64,000 bases of DNA from Paenibacillus sp. FSL R5-0341. GTDB taxonomy: Bacteria; Bacillota; Bacilli; Paenibacillales; Paenibacillaceae. The notes beneath the pieces are model-generated. The model was not told where the DNA came from and did no database searches. It was given only the letters and a program-made list of their open reading frames with translations. The translations under genes were made by a program, and so were the position numbers. Of the stretch, positions 1 to 8,151 are shown in pieces (the first letter of the stretch is position 1; every line of letters begins with the position of its first letter). The stretch lies in the NCBI RefSeq assembly GCF_037975235.1, contig NZ_CP150241.1, forward strand, positions 2,790,001 to 2,854,000, in the 5' to 3' direction.

Positions 1-24
1 AGAGGCATATAAGGAAGAGAACAT

Positions 25-60
25 TAAAAAAAGCCGTTGCATTAGATGCAGCGGCTTTTG
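25..60 (-). terminator. Rho-independent terminator of the yqkB-like gene
   Basis: A 10-bp stem (GCCGTTGCAT paired with ATGCAGCGGC, one G-T pair) has a 3-base loop. Read on the minus strand it is followed by seven T residues. It lies just downstream of the minus-strand gene ending at 106. The plus-strand T tract is only four bases, so some bidirectional activity is possible. Confidence 0.8.
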
Positions 61-105
61 ATGTGAAGAGAGGCAATGCTAGATTAATTCCTGCTGGAGA
101 CTGTA

Positions 106-468
106 TTACAGCATGCAGGCGTCAGATCCACTGGAGTTTCCTACAGTCACGGCGCGGGTATCACGAACACGAACGTTACCGCTGAGGACACCGGAATCAC
201 TGCTCAATTTGAAAGAAGGATAGTTTTCTTCCGTATCCAGCTTCATGTGTTGTTCAAGATTCAGCTGCTGCTTCGGATCAACATAGAACGGGACCAGATT
301 GGTTTCAATCTGCGCGTCGAGAGTCGCAAGTTCGTCAACAATGATAATCGCGATAACTCCGTTACATCCGCAACCTTCTAGGTCATAGATTACTTTGAAA
401 TATCCGGGTTGGTCATTCAGGCTTTCGGTCAAGCGTTTTGCAGCCAGATCAGTAATTTGAATATACAT
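106..468 (-). CDS. yqkB: HesB/IscA-like iron-sulfur cluster biosynthesis family protein (YqkB type)
   Basis: This 120-residue protein resembles the small HesB/IscA-like Fe-S_biosyn family, and in particular B. subtilis YqkB. Seen: a CxC pair at about residues 33 and 35 (EGCGCNG) and a third cysteine near the C-terminus (DACML). Classical A-type carriers use one internal cysteine plus a C-terminal CxC, so the arrangement here is permuted, and Fe-S binding is inference. The start is ATG at 468, preceded on the minus strand by AAAGGAG at good spacing. The gene is monocistronic, with its own extended -10 promoter and terminator, and diverges from the transporter operon. Cytosolic location is expected because there is no signal peptide or membrane segment. 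Confidence 0.8.
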   Translation of the reverse strand: MYIQITDLAAKRLTESLNDQPGYFKVIYDLEGCGCNGVIAIIIVDELATLDAQIETNLVPFYVDPKQQLNLEQHMKLDTEENYPSFKLSSDSGVLSGNVRVRDTRAVTVGNSSGSDACML

Positions 469-536
469 ATGGGTACACTCCTTTATAAATGAAAAAAGTG
501 GTGAAAGGATAATTTATACTCTCAATGACTATCAAT

Positions 537-545
537 ATTATACCA
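537..545 (-). promoter_or_regulatory. Extended -10 promoter element for yqkB
   Basis: The minus strand reads TGGTATAAT, an extended -10 (TGnTATAAT), about 70 bases upstream of the yqkB start. No convincing -35 sits at the usual distance. Confidence 0.5.
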
Positions 546-681
546 CTATCGACATAAATCAACGCATTATTTTTTCGTGAACAGATAGCTCTAGTGAAAA
601 TGATGGAAGCAACACCATTATCCGGAGCAGTGATTATACGAACACACTTTTGGGGAAATAGATGAGAATGAATGTTAGGGC

Positions 682-694
682 GTGTCTGAGACAC
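682..694. promoter_or_regulatory. 13-bp palindrome upstream of the transporter operon
   Basis: GTGTCTGAGACAC is a perfect palindrome around a central G, ending about ten bases before the ribosome binding site of the ABC ATPase gene. Its position would suit a repressor operator or a short leader hairpin. No binding protein can be named from the sequence. Confidence 0.3.
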
Positions 695-716
695 TCCCTA
701 GATAAAGGGGCGAAGA

Positions 717-1697
717 GTGCGGATGATTCAGTTTGAAAATGTATCTAAACAATATCCTGATGGGACTACAGCCTTGCGTCAGGTTAATCTCAACATTAAC
801 AAAGGAGAACTGTTCGTCATGATTGGTCCAAGTGGATGTGGCAAAACCACCATGCTCAAAATGATCAATCGCCTGATTGAACGAACAGATGGAACAGTAA
901 GCATTAATGAACGCCCAATCGATGAATACAACATTCACGAATTGCGATGGAATATCGGATATGTGCTGCAACAGATTGCATTGTTCCCGCATATGACGAT
1001 TGCCGAGAATATTGCGGTTGTTCCTGAACTGCGAAAATGGAAGTCAGATCAAATCAAGAAGCGCGTACATACGTTGCTGGACATGGTTGGATTGCACGGA
1101 GACACGTACAGTGAGCGTAAACCTGCCGAGTTATCTGGAGGACAACAGCAGAGAATTGGTGTGTTGCGTGCACTCGCTGCCGATCCCGAGATTGTCTTGA
1201 TGGATGAACCGTTCAGTGCACTCGATCCGATGAGCCGCGAGAAATTGCAGGACGATATTCTGGATATCCAGCGTCAGATGAAGAAAACAATTGTGTTTGT
1301 CACCCATGATATTCAGGAAGCGATGAAGCTGGGGGATCGCATCTGCATTATGAAGGATGGACAGGTTCTACAGGTAGGCACTCCGGAAGAACTGATCCAG
1401 CATCCAGCCAATGATTTCGTACGCGAGTTTGTGGGGAGTCCAATTTCCGATATGAGTGAACAGTCTGCATTTGATCTCGAATCCATCATGTTACCCATCT
1501 CACCTGGTCATGTGCCAAAATCGGCCAAAACAGCCGTTCCCGTATCCATTACGTTGACGGAGTTAGTTGAGATCATGACTTTCCATGACCGTCTGCTGGT
1601 TGAACGTAACCGCCAGATTATTGGCGAGATCAGTCGGGCTGATCTGATGAAATATTGGTCCGGTCAGTTACAGGAGCGAGGTGATGGACATGAGTAG
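717..1697 (+). CDS. opuCA: Osmoprotectant (glycine betaine/carnitine/choline type) ABC transporter ATP-binding protein
   Basis: This ATPase energises uptake of quaternary-ammonium osmoprotectants. Seen in order: Walker A GPSGCGKTT near residue 40, the signature LSGGQQQR near 140, Walker B VLMDEPFSALDP, and the H-loop VTHD. A C-terminal tail of about 80 residues looks like part of a CBS module (RQIIGEISRADLMKYW). B. subtilis OpuCA is longer, about 380 residues with two CBS domains, so the sensor region here is reduced to 326 residues in total. The start may be GTG 717 or ATG 723; a GGGG tract at 707-710 is better spaced for GTG. The 3' end overlaps the permease gene, which indicates translational coupling. 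Exact substrate is inferred from the partner gene. Confidence 0.82.
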   Translation: MRMIQFENVSKQYPDGTTALRQVNLNINKGELFVMIGPSGCGKTTMLKMINRLIERTDGTVSINERPIDEYNIHELRWNIGYVLQQIALFPHMTIAENIAVVPELRKWKSDQIKKRVHTLLDMVGLHGDTYSERKPAELSGGQQQRIGVLRALAADPEIVLMDEPFSALDPMSREKLQDDILDIQRQMKKTIVFVTHDIQEAMKLGDRICIMKDGQVLQVGTPEELIQHPANDFVREFVGSPISDMSEQSAFDLESIMLPISPGHVPKSAKTAVPVSITLTELVEIMTFHDRLLVERNRQIIGEISRADLMKYWSGQLQERGDGHE

Positions 1698-3204
1698 ATT
1701 CACGGAGGTGTTCAGCGAGCGTAAAGGTCAGTTATTGTCTGCACTGCTTGAACATATTCAGATCTCATTTATCGCGTTGTTCTTTGCTGTTCTCATTGCT
1801 ATTCCGCTTGGTATCTATTTGACACGAAAGCCAAGAGTTGCTGAACCGATTATCGGGGTTACGGCTGTATTGCAAACCATTCCTTCTCTGGCGCTTCTCG
1901 GATTGCTTATCCCGTTATTCGGCATAGGCACACTGCCTGCAATTATTGCACTGGTGGTGTATGCGCTGCTCCCGGTACTTCGCAACACGTACACAGGCAT
2001 ATCCGAAGTCGATCCTTCCATGGTCGAAGCGGCGAATGCGATGGGCATGAATAGTCGGCAACGGCTAATCAAAGTGGAGCTACCGCTGGCGATGCCTGTC
2101 ATTATGGCCGGAATTCGGACCGCGATGGTCCTGATTGTAGGGACGGCGACACTTGCTGCTTTGATCGGCGCAGGAGGCTTGGGTGCATTAATCTTACTGG
2201 GCATTGATCGGAATGATACGGCACTGATCATCCTAGGAGCTATTCCAGCCGCATTGTTGGCCATTTTGTTTGATGTGCTATTGCGTCAGTTCCAGCGCTT
2301 GTCATTCAAGAAAACTTTGGTTACCTTGGGTTCGCTTGCTCTGATCGCGATACTTGTGATCACCATTCCCTTTTTTGCGAGGGGAGGACAGAAGGATCTC
2401 GTCATTTCCGGGAAACTGGGGGCGGAACCCGAAATTCTGATTAATATGTACAAATTACTGATTGAAAAAGATACAGACCTGACCGTTGAACTAAAGCCCG
2501 GATTAGGCAAAACGCCATTCCTTTTCAATGCACTCAAGTCGGGTGATATTGATATCTATCCTGAATTCACAGGGACAGCCATCTCCGAATTCATGAAGGA
2601 AACAGCTGTGAGTACGGATCGGACAGAGGTCTACGAACAGGCTAGAGACGGAATGCTGAGTCAGTTCAACATGGTGCTTCTGAACCCTATGGATTACAAC
2701 AACACGTACACTTTGGCTGTACCCCAGAGTATCGCAGATCAATACAATCTCAAAACGATTTCCGATCTCAAACCGGTGGAGCAGCAGATGAAGGCAGGAT
2801 TTACACTTGAATTCTCGGATCGGGAAGACGGATACCTTGGCATCCAGAAGAAGTATGGGATTGAATTCCCGAACGTGGCCACAATGGAACCCAAGCTTCG
2901 CTATGGTGCTGTTCAGCGTGGCGATATCAACCTCGTAGATGCCTACTCCACAGATAGTGAGTTGAGACAATATGAACTCGTTGTGCTGGAGGATGATCAG
3001 GAGTTATTCCCGCCTTATCAAGGCGCACCGATGCTTCGTCAAGAAACGGCAGATCAATATCCACAACTGGTTGAGGTGCTGAATCAGCTTGCTGGCAAAA
3101 TTACCGATGACGAGATGCGTCAGATGAACTATGACGTGAACGTAGAGGGAGCGAATCCCGAAAAGGTGGCAGCAGAGTACCTTAAACAGGCTGGATTGCT
3201 GTAA
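1684..3204 (+). CDS. Fused osmoprotectant ABC permease and substrate-binding protein
   Basis: One 506-residue chain joins two functions that are separate proteins in B. subtilis OpuC. The first 210 residues or so are a BPD_transp_1 permease with several hydrophobic helices and the EAA-like stretch EAANAMGMNSRQRLIKVELP. After another membrane segment (about 211-235), the rest is an OpuAC/OpuCC-type binding domain, starting DLVISGKLGAEPEILINMY and containing DIYPEFTG. The binding domain is thus tethered outside the membrane. The start is probably ATG 1684, with AGGAG just upstream inside the ATPase gene; GTG 1681 is the alternative. The operon seems to continue into the oxidoreductase, since the gap is only about 50 bases and holds no terminator. 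Confidence 0.85.
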   Translation: MDMSRFTEVFSERKGQLLSALLEHIQISFIALFFAVLIAIPLGIYLTRKPRVAEPIIGVTAVLQTIPSLALLGLLIPLFGIGTLPAIIALVVYALLPVLRNTYTGISEVDPSMVEAANAMGMNSRQRLIKVELPLAMPVIMAGIRTAMVLIVGTATLAALIGAGGLGALILLGIDRNDTALIILGAIPAALLAILFDVLLRQFQRLSFKKTLVTLGSLALIAILVITIPFFARGGQKDLVISGKLGAEPEILINMYKLLIEKDTDLTVELKPGLGKTPFLFNALKSGDIDIYPEFTGTAISEFMKETAVSTDRTEVYEQARDGMLSQFNMVLLNPMDYNNTYTLAVPQSIADQYNLKTISDLKPVEQQMKAGFTLEFSDREDGYLGIQKKYGIEFPNVATMEPKLRYGAVQRGDINLVDAYSTDSELRQYELVVLEDDQELFPPYQGAPMLRQETADQYPQLVEVLNQLAGKITDDEMRQMNYDVNVEGANPEKVAAEYLKQAGLL

Positions 3205-3254
3205 CTTCAGGCATCACTGCAATAGATATAACAAAAGGATGAGGAGGAACCGTG

Positions 3255-4601
3255 ATGACCCAAGAAACCTATGACTTGATTGCAATCGGAACAGGAAGTG
3301 CAGCAAGCTCTGTAATCACCCGTTGCGCTGAAGCTGGCTGGAAAATCGCTGTGATTGATGAACGTGAGTTCGGAGGAACCTGCGCACTGCGCGGTTGTGA
3401 TCCCAAGAAAGTGCTGGCTGGAGCCGCGGAGCTGATTGACTGGAATGAACGGATGCAAGGGAAAGGAATTCAAGGACAGGCGAGAATAGACTGGTCTGAA
3501 TTGATGGCGTTTAAGCGCACTTTTACCGAGAGCATACCCAGAGCAAGCGAGGATAAATTCAAACAGGCCGGAATGGATACGTTTCATGGTAAAGCATCAT
3601 TTGTCGATGAAGACCATATTCAAGTGGGAGAAGAAGTGCTCCATGGCAAACACATCCTGATTGCTACCGGTGCAAGACCTGCGCCACTTGAGATTGAGGG
3701 CTCAGAGCATCTTATATATAGTGATGACTTTCTGGATCTGGAACAGCTGCCGGATCGATTAGTTCTGGTAGGCGGTGGATACATTGCATTTGAGTTTGCG
3801 CATATTGCGGCCAGAGCCGGGGCGGAAGTCCATATCCTGCATCGGAGTGAACAGCCTCTGAAGTCGTTTGATGCGGAGCTTGTAGAATGTTTGTTGCAAA
3901 AATCAAAAGAGATCGGCATTCATGTTCACTTGAACGCGGAGGTGAAGTCCATACGGCAAGAGGGGAACGCCTATGTCGTTCATGGCACACGTAATGGTGC
4001 AGATCACCAGTGGCAGTGCGGACTTGTCGTTCATGGAGCTGGGCGTGTTCCTAATGTGGATGGGCTGGAATTGGAGAAAGCCAACGTCAGCTACAGCAAA
4101 AAGGGGATTACGGTGAACGAGTACTTGCAAAGTGAAAGTAATCGGAGAGTGTATGCTGCTGGCGATGTGACCGACACAAAAGGACTGCCTTTGACCCCGC
4201 TAGCTGGACAGGAATCCCGCGCAGTATCGTTTAATTTGTTGGAGGGAAATCAACACAAACCAAATTATAAAGTCATGCCTTCCATTGTGTTTACTGTCCC
4301 TGCACTTGGATCTGTAGGCATGAGTACGGAACAAGCCCAGAAAGAAGGCTACGAGGTACAAGTCAATGATATGTCGAAATGGTATACTTACAAGCGAACG
4401 CATGAAAAAGTTGCCATGGCCAAAGTGGTGATCGATAAATCAACCGGCCGTATTCTGGGTGCGCATGTGCTCGGTAGCAAAACAGAAGAATTGATTAACC
4501 TTTTTGCAGTGGCGATTCAATTCAATCTAACGACTGATCAGCTAAACACCATGAATTTTGCATATCCTACTGCTGCATCGGACTTGGGTTCGCTATTGTA
4601 G
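3255..4601 (+). CDS. FAD-dependent pyridine nucleotide-disulfide oxidoreductase with an atypical C-terminus
   Basis: A class I flavoprotein disulfide reductase (glutathione/mercuric reductase-like). Seen: the N-terminal FAD motif IAIGTGSAASS, the redox-active CxxxxC in GGTCALRGCDPKK (about residues 43 and 48), a second nucleotide-binding motif VGGGYIAFEFAHIAARAG, the FAD motif YAAGDVTDT, and a dimerisation domain. The canonical C-terminal catalytic HPT..E is replaced by AYPTAASD, so the usual base His is Tyr. This is known in some related reductases, which makes glutathione, lipoamide or mercury as substrate uncertain; a role in oxidant detoxification, for example hypothiocyanous acid reduction, is a guess. 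The start is ATG 3255 with GAGGAGG seven bases upstream; GTG 3252 is also in frame. Confidence 0.75.
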   Translation: MTQETYDLIAIGTGSAASSVITRCAEAGWKIAVIDEREFGGTCALRGCDPKKVLAGAAELIDWNERMQGKGIQGQARIDWSELMAFKRTFTESIPRASEDKFKQAGMDTFHGKASFVDEDHIQVGEEVLHGKHILIATGARPAPLEIEGSEHLIYSDDFLDLEQLPDRLVLVGGGYIAFEFAHIAARAGAEVHILHRSEQPLKSFDAELVECLLQKSKEIGIHVHLNAEVKSIRQEGNAYVVHGTRNGADHQWQCGLVVHGAGRVPNVDGLELEKANVSYSKKGITVNEYLQSESNRRVYAAGDVTDTKGLPLTPLAGQESRAVSFNLLEGNQHKPNYKVMPSIVFTVPALGSVGMSTEQAQKEGYEVQVNDMSKWYTYKRTHEKVAMAKVVIDKSTGRILGAHVLGSKTEELINLFAVAIQFNLTTDQLNTMNFAYPTAASDLGSLL

Positions 4602-4637
4602 AAGTGATGATGTCCCCTCTTTGGGACGGAAGGAAGG

Positions 4638-5258
4638 ATGAGAATAGCGATGTCATCGGATTTTATAGGGCTGCATGAAGGCAAGTGGACCACGGAACCT
4701 GTTGCTGCGCGGATGGATAGGGATCGTTTCGTCGTGGAAGCTCAGGAAGGTAGTGACTTCTGGGAAAAAACATTCTACGGGTTCTGTCATCGGAATGGAC
4801 ACGCCATGCTTGCACCATGGGATGGAACGGAAGCCATTGAAATATCTTTCGATCTGAGTTCATTTACCGAATTGTATGATCAGGCGGGATTAATGTTATG
4901 GTATGGAAAAGATCAATGGATCAAGGCTGGGGTTGAAGTCAATGATGGTGTCGCTCATGTCGGAGCCGTCGTGACGGATACGTATTCCGATTGGTCATTA
5001 TCTCCGGTGCCAGAGTGGGGTGGACGAATTGTAACGATCAGAGCCTCCTACAGTAACGAGGCCGTTGTCATACGTGCTCGCACAGATGAGCATGCCTGGC
5101 GAACAATTCGAGTTGCGCGGTTTGCCTATCCGACGAACAAACAAGCCGGTCCGTTCCTATGTTCACCGAAGCGTGCAGGTTTTGAGGTAGCCTTTACGAA
5201 GTGGAGATCCACGGCACCGGATGAAGACTTGCACACAGATCCGCCAATTACGGATTAA
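4638..5258 (+). CDS. DUF1349 domain-containing protein
   Basis: A 206-residue protein of the DUF1349 family, which is expected to adopt a concanavalin/laminin-G-like beta-sandwich. Recognisable stretches are FWEKTFYGFCHRNGHA, DQAGLMLWYGKDQWIKAGVE and DWSLSPVPEW. There is no signal peptide, so it is probably cytosolic. It starts 36 bases after the oxidoreductase gene and is followed by a terminator, so it is likely the last gene of the transporter operon. ATG 4638 lies almost on top of an AAGGAAGG stretch; ATG 4650 is an alternative with longer spacing. The molecular function is unknown; sugar or glycoside binding is suggested only by the fold. Confidence 0.75.
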   Translation: MRIAMSSDFIGLHEGKWTTEPVAARMDRDRFVVEAQEGSDFWEKTFYGFCHRNGHAMLAPWDGTEAIEISFDLSSFTELYDQAGLMLWYGKDQWIKAGVEVNDGVAHVGAVVTDTYSDWSLSPVPEWGGRIVTIRASYSNEAVVIRARTDEHAWRTIRVARFAYPTNKQAGPFLCSPKRAGFEVAFTKWRSTAPDEDLHTDPPITD

Positions 5259-5336
5259 GACAAGTTAACAAGTTAAGATGTACTTTAAATAATGAAACTT
5301 GAACAAGTATATCTGGCTTAAAAGCAAGGTAATACA

Positions 5337-5376
5337 AATAAGCAAGTCTTCCATTAATGGAGGACTTGCTTATTTT
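5337..5376 (+). terminator. Terminator after the DUF1349 gene
   Basis: AATAAGCAAGTC and GACTTGCTTATT pair, with TTCCAT/ATGGAG extending the stem, and the downstream arm runs into TTATTTT. It lies about 80 bases past the stop and probably ends the transcript starting near 700. Confidence 0.7.
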
Positions 5377-5400
5377 CGTGTTTACATTTTGGACCATGAA

Positions 5401-5416
5401 GAGTACTCGAGTACTC
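5401..5416. repeat. 16-bp palindrome made of a tandem 8-bp palindrome
   Basis: GAGTACTCGAGTACTC is perfectly self-complementary and is also two copies of GAGTACTC. It lies between the DUF1349 terminator and the SET gene. Function unknown. Confidence 0.6.
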
Positions 5417-5502
5417 CAGGTGCTAACTCCATAATTTACCGGCTAAGTAAGTTTTTTTGCGTGTACAACGAGAGTGCTTGCGAACTTTACTGAGTTTAAC
5501 GT

Positions 5503-5976
5503 TTATTTACTCGTGTCTGTATCCACGGACTGGGACTCGTTCTCTTTTTCATCCTCATCATCATTGGACTTATTGAACTCCAGCATACGCTCCTCGTAAT
5601 CGTCCAGGAACCATAGTGGGTCCATACTGTCTTCCTCACCGTTGTAATTGATCACGATCTCTTCGCCAGCTTTGATATCTGTATATGCGTAAAAGTCAAA
5701 GGTGTGGTTATCAAAATTGATATCATAGGTAGCGTTAGGTTCATAAGAGTGGTTGATCAGACTGCCGTAGCCGAGCAGAATCGCGGTATGATTCGCCCCA
5801 TATTCGAACACGTAATCTTCCAGGATCGTTTTTTCGACATGCTCATGATCTTCATTCGGGTAAGGCACAACGGGTGCCTGATGGATAAGCGTTCCTTTGG
5901 CAATATCAACGGTAGCAAATACCCCGCGGTTAAATTCACTACCATCACCCAACTTGGATTGTTTCACTTCAATCAT
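5503..5976 (-). CDS. SET domain-containing protein (putative protein-lysine methyltransferase)
   Basis: This 157-residue protein has the SET fold motifs in order: RGVFATVDIAKGTLI (N-terminal SET strand), LINHSYEPNAT (the NHS core that contacts S-adenosylmethionine and the substrate lysine), and DIKAGEEIVINYNGE ending in the catalytic-type tyrosine. It ends in an acidic tail rich in D, E, N and S. SET proteins transfer methyl groups from SAM to lysine in proteins; the bacterial target is unknown. The preferred start is ATG 5976, with AGGTG seven bases upstream; a GTG in frame at 5985 overlaps that ribosome binding site and is less likely. It is divergent from the ABC-F gene. The family call is firm, the substrate is not. 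Confidence 0.82.
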   Translation of the reverse strand: MIEVKQSKLGDGSEFNRGVFATVDIAKGTLIHQAPVVPYPNEDHEHVEKTILEDYVFEYGANHTAILLGYGSLINHSYEPNATYDINFDNHTFDFYAYTDIKAGEEIVINYNGEEDSMDPLWFLDDYEERMLEFNKSNDDEDEKENESQSVDTDTSK

Positions 5977-6105
5977 ATTTTTCACCTAATGCTCTTCGAA
6001 GAGCTCCGTTCTATATAGTAATAATTCGTTAAGGCAAAATTTTACCCCATACTTTCATTTAAGGCAAATTTCAGACAAAAAGGTGCAATATTTTTGAATA
6101 TGACG

Positions 6106-6135
6106 TTGAGTTGTGCAGGATATAACGCTTATAAT
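6106..6135 (+). promoter_or_regulatory. SigA-type promoter for the ABC-F gene
   Basis: TTGAGT and TATAAT are separated by 18 bases and lie about 40 bases before the ABC-F start codon at 6174, which has AAAGGTG six bases upstream. Confidence 0.6.
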
Positions 6136-6173
6136 ATACAAAGAATTAAGTCTATATAGAAAAGGTGTCATGA

Positions 6174-7730
6174 ATGAGCATATTAAATGTAGAAAAATTA
6201 AGTCACGGTTTTGGTGACCGTGCTATCTTTAACGACGTTTCATTCCGCCTCTTAAAGGGCGAACATATTGGTCTGATCGGGGCCAATGGTGAGGGTAAAT
6301 CCACCTTCATGAACATTATTACAGGCAAGCTTCAGCCGGATGAAGGCAAGGTGGAGTGGTCCAAACGGATGCGTGTTGGTTATCTGGACCAGCATGCTGT
6401 ATTGAACAAAGGCCAATCGATCCGTGACGTACTTCGCGGCGCGTTCCAGTATTTGTTTGACATGGAACAGGAAATGAATGATATGTACGGGAAAATGGGC
6501 GATGTGACTCCAGAGGAGCTTGAACAACTGCTTGAAGACGTGGGTACAATTCAGGACACGCTGACGAATCAGGATTTCTACATGATCGACGCCAAAGTGG
6601 ATGAAACCGCACGTGGTCTGGGTCTGACGGATATCGGCCTGGATAAAGACGTCAATGACCTGAGTGGTGGACAGCGTACTAAAGTACTGCTTGCCAAGTT
6701 GTTGCTGGAAAAACCCGATATTTTGCTGCTCGATGAGCCTACGAACTATCTGGATGAATTGCATATCGAATGGCTGAAACGTTATTTGCAGGAATATGAG
6801 AATGCATTTATCCTCATTTCTCATGATATTCCGTTCCTGAACAGTGTAATCAACTTGATCTATCACATGGAGAACCAGAATCTAACTCGTTATGTGGGCG
6901 ATTATAATCATTTCCAGGAAGTGCATGAGATGAGAAAACAGCAATTGGAGTCGGCTTACAAGCGCCAACAACAAGAAATTGCTGACCTCAAGGATTTTGT
7001 AGCACGTAACAAAGCAAGTGTAGCTACACGCAATATGGCGATGTCCAGACAGAAGAAGCTCGACAAGATGGATGTCATCGAGATCGCCAAGGAGAAACCG
7101 AAACCGCAGTTCAACTTCCGTGATGCAAGAACATCCGGCAAGCTCATTTTCGAAACCAAAGGTCTTGTGATTGGTTACAACGAACCGTTGTCCAGACCAC
7201 TGGATCTGCGTATGGAGCGGGGACAGAAGATTGCCCTCGTTGGTGCCAACGGAATCGGTAAAACAACCCTGATGCGCAGTATTTTGGGTGAAATTCAAGC
7301 TCTGGAAGGAACCGTTCAACGCGGTGAACATCTGGAGATTGGATACTTCCAGCAAGAGATGAAGGATGCCAACTACAACACGTGTATTGAAGAGATCTGG
7401 CAGGAGTTCCCTTCTTATACCCAGTTCGAGGTTCGTGCTGCACTTGCAAAATGTGGTTTGACTACAAAACACATTGAGAGCAAGGTAGCTGTACTAAGTG
7501 GTGGGGAGAAAGCCAAAGTGCGTCTCTGTAAGCTGATCAATAACGAAACCAACCTGCTTGTGCTCGATGAGCCGACGAACCATTTGGACGTTGATGCCAA
7601 GGAAGAGTTGAAGCGTGCGCTCAAGGCTTACAAAGGCAGCATTCTGTTGATTTCCCACGAACCGGAATTCTATCGTGATGTGGTTACGGAGACTTGGAAC
7701 TGTGAGTCGTGGACGACGAAAGTATTCTAA
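6174..7730 (+). CDS. yfmM: ABC-F family ATPase (YfmM-like)
   Basis: Two ABC ATPase domains lie in one soluble 518-residue chain with no membrane segments, as in ABC-F proteins that act on ribosomes. Seen in the first half: GANGEGKST, LSGGQ and LLDEPTNYLDE. In the second half: GANGIGKTT, LSGGEKAK and VLDEPTNHLD. Between them is a charged linker (about 240-320, ESAYKRQQQEIADLKDF) corresponding to the P-site tRNA interaction motif. Length and sequence look like B. subtilis YfmM. Family members remodel stalled ribosomes or give resistance to ribosome-targeting antibiotics; which applies here cannot be told. It is monocistronic, with its own promoter and terminator. Confidence 0.85.
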   Translation: MSILNVEKLSHGFGDRAIFNDVSFRLLKGEHIGLIGANGEGKSTFMNIITGKLQPDEGKVEWSKRMRVGYLDQHAVLNKGQSIRDVLRGAFQYLFDMEQEMNDMYGKMGDVTPEELEQLLEDVGTIQDTLTNQDFYMIDAKVDETARGLGLTDIGLDKDVNDLSGGQRTKVLLAKLLLEKPDILLLDEPTNYLDELHIEWLKRYLQEYENAFILISHDIPFLNSVINLIYHMENQNLTRYVGDYNHFQEVHEMRKQQLESAYKRQQQEIADLKDFVARNKASVATRNMAMSRQKKLDKMDVIEIAKEKPKPQFNFRDARTSGKLIFETKGLVIGYNEPLSRPLDLRMERGQKIALVGANGIGKTTLMRSILGEIQALEGTVQRGEHLEIGYFQQEMKDANYNTCIEEIWQEFPSYTQFEVRAALAKCGLTTKHIESKVAVLSGGEKAKVRLCKLINNETNLLVLDEPTNHLDVDAKEELKRALKAYKGSILLISHEPEFYRDVVTETWNCESWTTKVF

Positions 7731-7768
7731 GTTAATACGAGCGAGCTTGCGAACAAGCTCGAAGGGTG

Positions 7769-7819
7769 AAAAAAGGCGCGAATTTTGCTTGCAAAACAGG
7801 CAGAACTCGCGCCTTTTTT
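7769..7819 (+). terminator. Terminator after the ABC-F gene
   Basis: AAAAAAGGCGCGA and TCGCGCCTTTTTT form a perfect stem around a loop of about 25 bases, with a T6 tail. A smaller hairpin (CGAGCTT/AAGCTCG, 7742-7761) lies just before it. Confidence 0.85.
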
Positions 7820-7858
7820 GCATGGTTTTAACGAAAAATGTTTGAGTCGATTTCATAG

Positions 7859-7888
7859 TTGACAGCTTGAATAAGGCAATAATATAAT
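7859..7888 (+). promoter_or_regulatory. Consensus SigA promoter for the GH43 gene
   Basis: TTGACA (7859-7864) and TATAAT (7883-7888) are both perfect consensus hexamers, separated by 18 bases. Transcription should start near 7895, giving a leader of about 255 bases before the TTG start at 8152. Confidence 0.75.
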
Positions 7889-7891
7889 TCA

Positions 7892-7905
7892 GGAAAGCGA
7901 TTACA
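7892..7905 (+). promoter_or_regulatory. Candidate CcpA (cre) site at the GH43 transcription start
   Basis: GGAAAGCGATTACA agrees with the cre consensus TGWAARCGYTWNCW at all but the first base and the Y position. It sits across the expected +1, a typical place for CcpA repression. Confidence 0.5.
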
Positions 7906-8010
7906 TTTTCATATTAAGAAACCTGTTTCACTGTATAGGGGCAAGAAAGACACGGTATTCCGAATGGGTATCATTGCACTTAGAAGAGAAGACGGGTCTT
8001 TTTTTGCGCT

Positions 8011-8032
8011 TTAATGAAACCGGTTTCATTAA
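8011..8032. promoter_or_regulatory. 22-bp perfect palindrome in the GH43 leader, LacI-family operator-like
   Basis: The left half TTAATGAAACC is followed by its exact reverse complement. The central CG and GAAAC/GTTTC arms are typical of LacI-family operators. A looser related site (GAAACCTGTTTC) occurs at about 7919-7930. No dedicated regulator is adjacent; the LacI protein at 54585 has a different operator (GGAACCGGTTCC). The rest of the 421-base gap 7731-8151 holds only the terminator, promoter and cre site listed here. Confidence 0.55.
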
Positions 8033-8151
8033 AATAAGGAGGTGGACCTAGCTCGTTACTGACCGCTTGGCTGCTGAGGACAGGCCGGACAACAACACCG
8101 CGCCTTCAAGAACCATGCTTTCATCTTCCAAGCCAAAGGAGAGAATGAACA

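Noticed and set aside
5299..5493. 64-codon plus-strand frame after the DUF1349 gene
   Set aside because: It runs straight through a terminator hairpin and the tandem palindrome and has no ribosome binding site.
8033..8110. T-box-like GGTGGACC in the GH43 leader
   Set aside because: It lacks the T-box core (AGGGTGGNACCGCG), a specifier stem and an aminoacylation-related gene.
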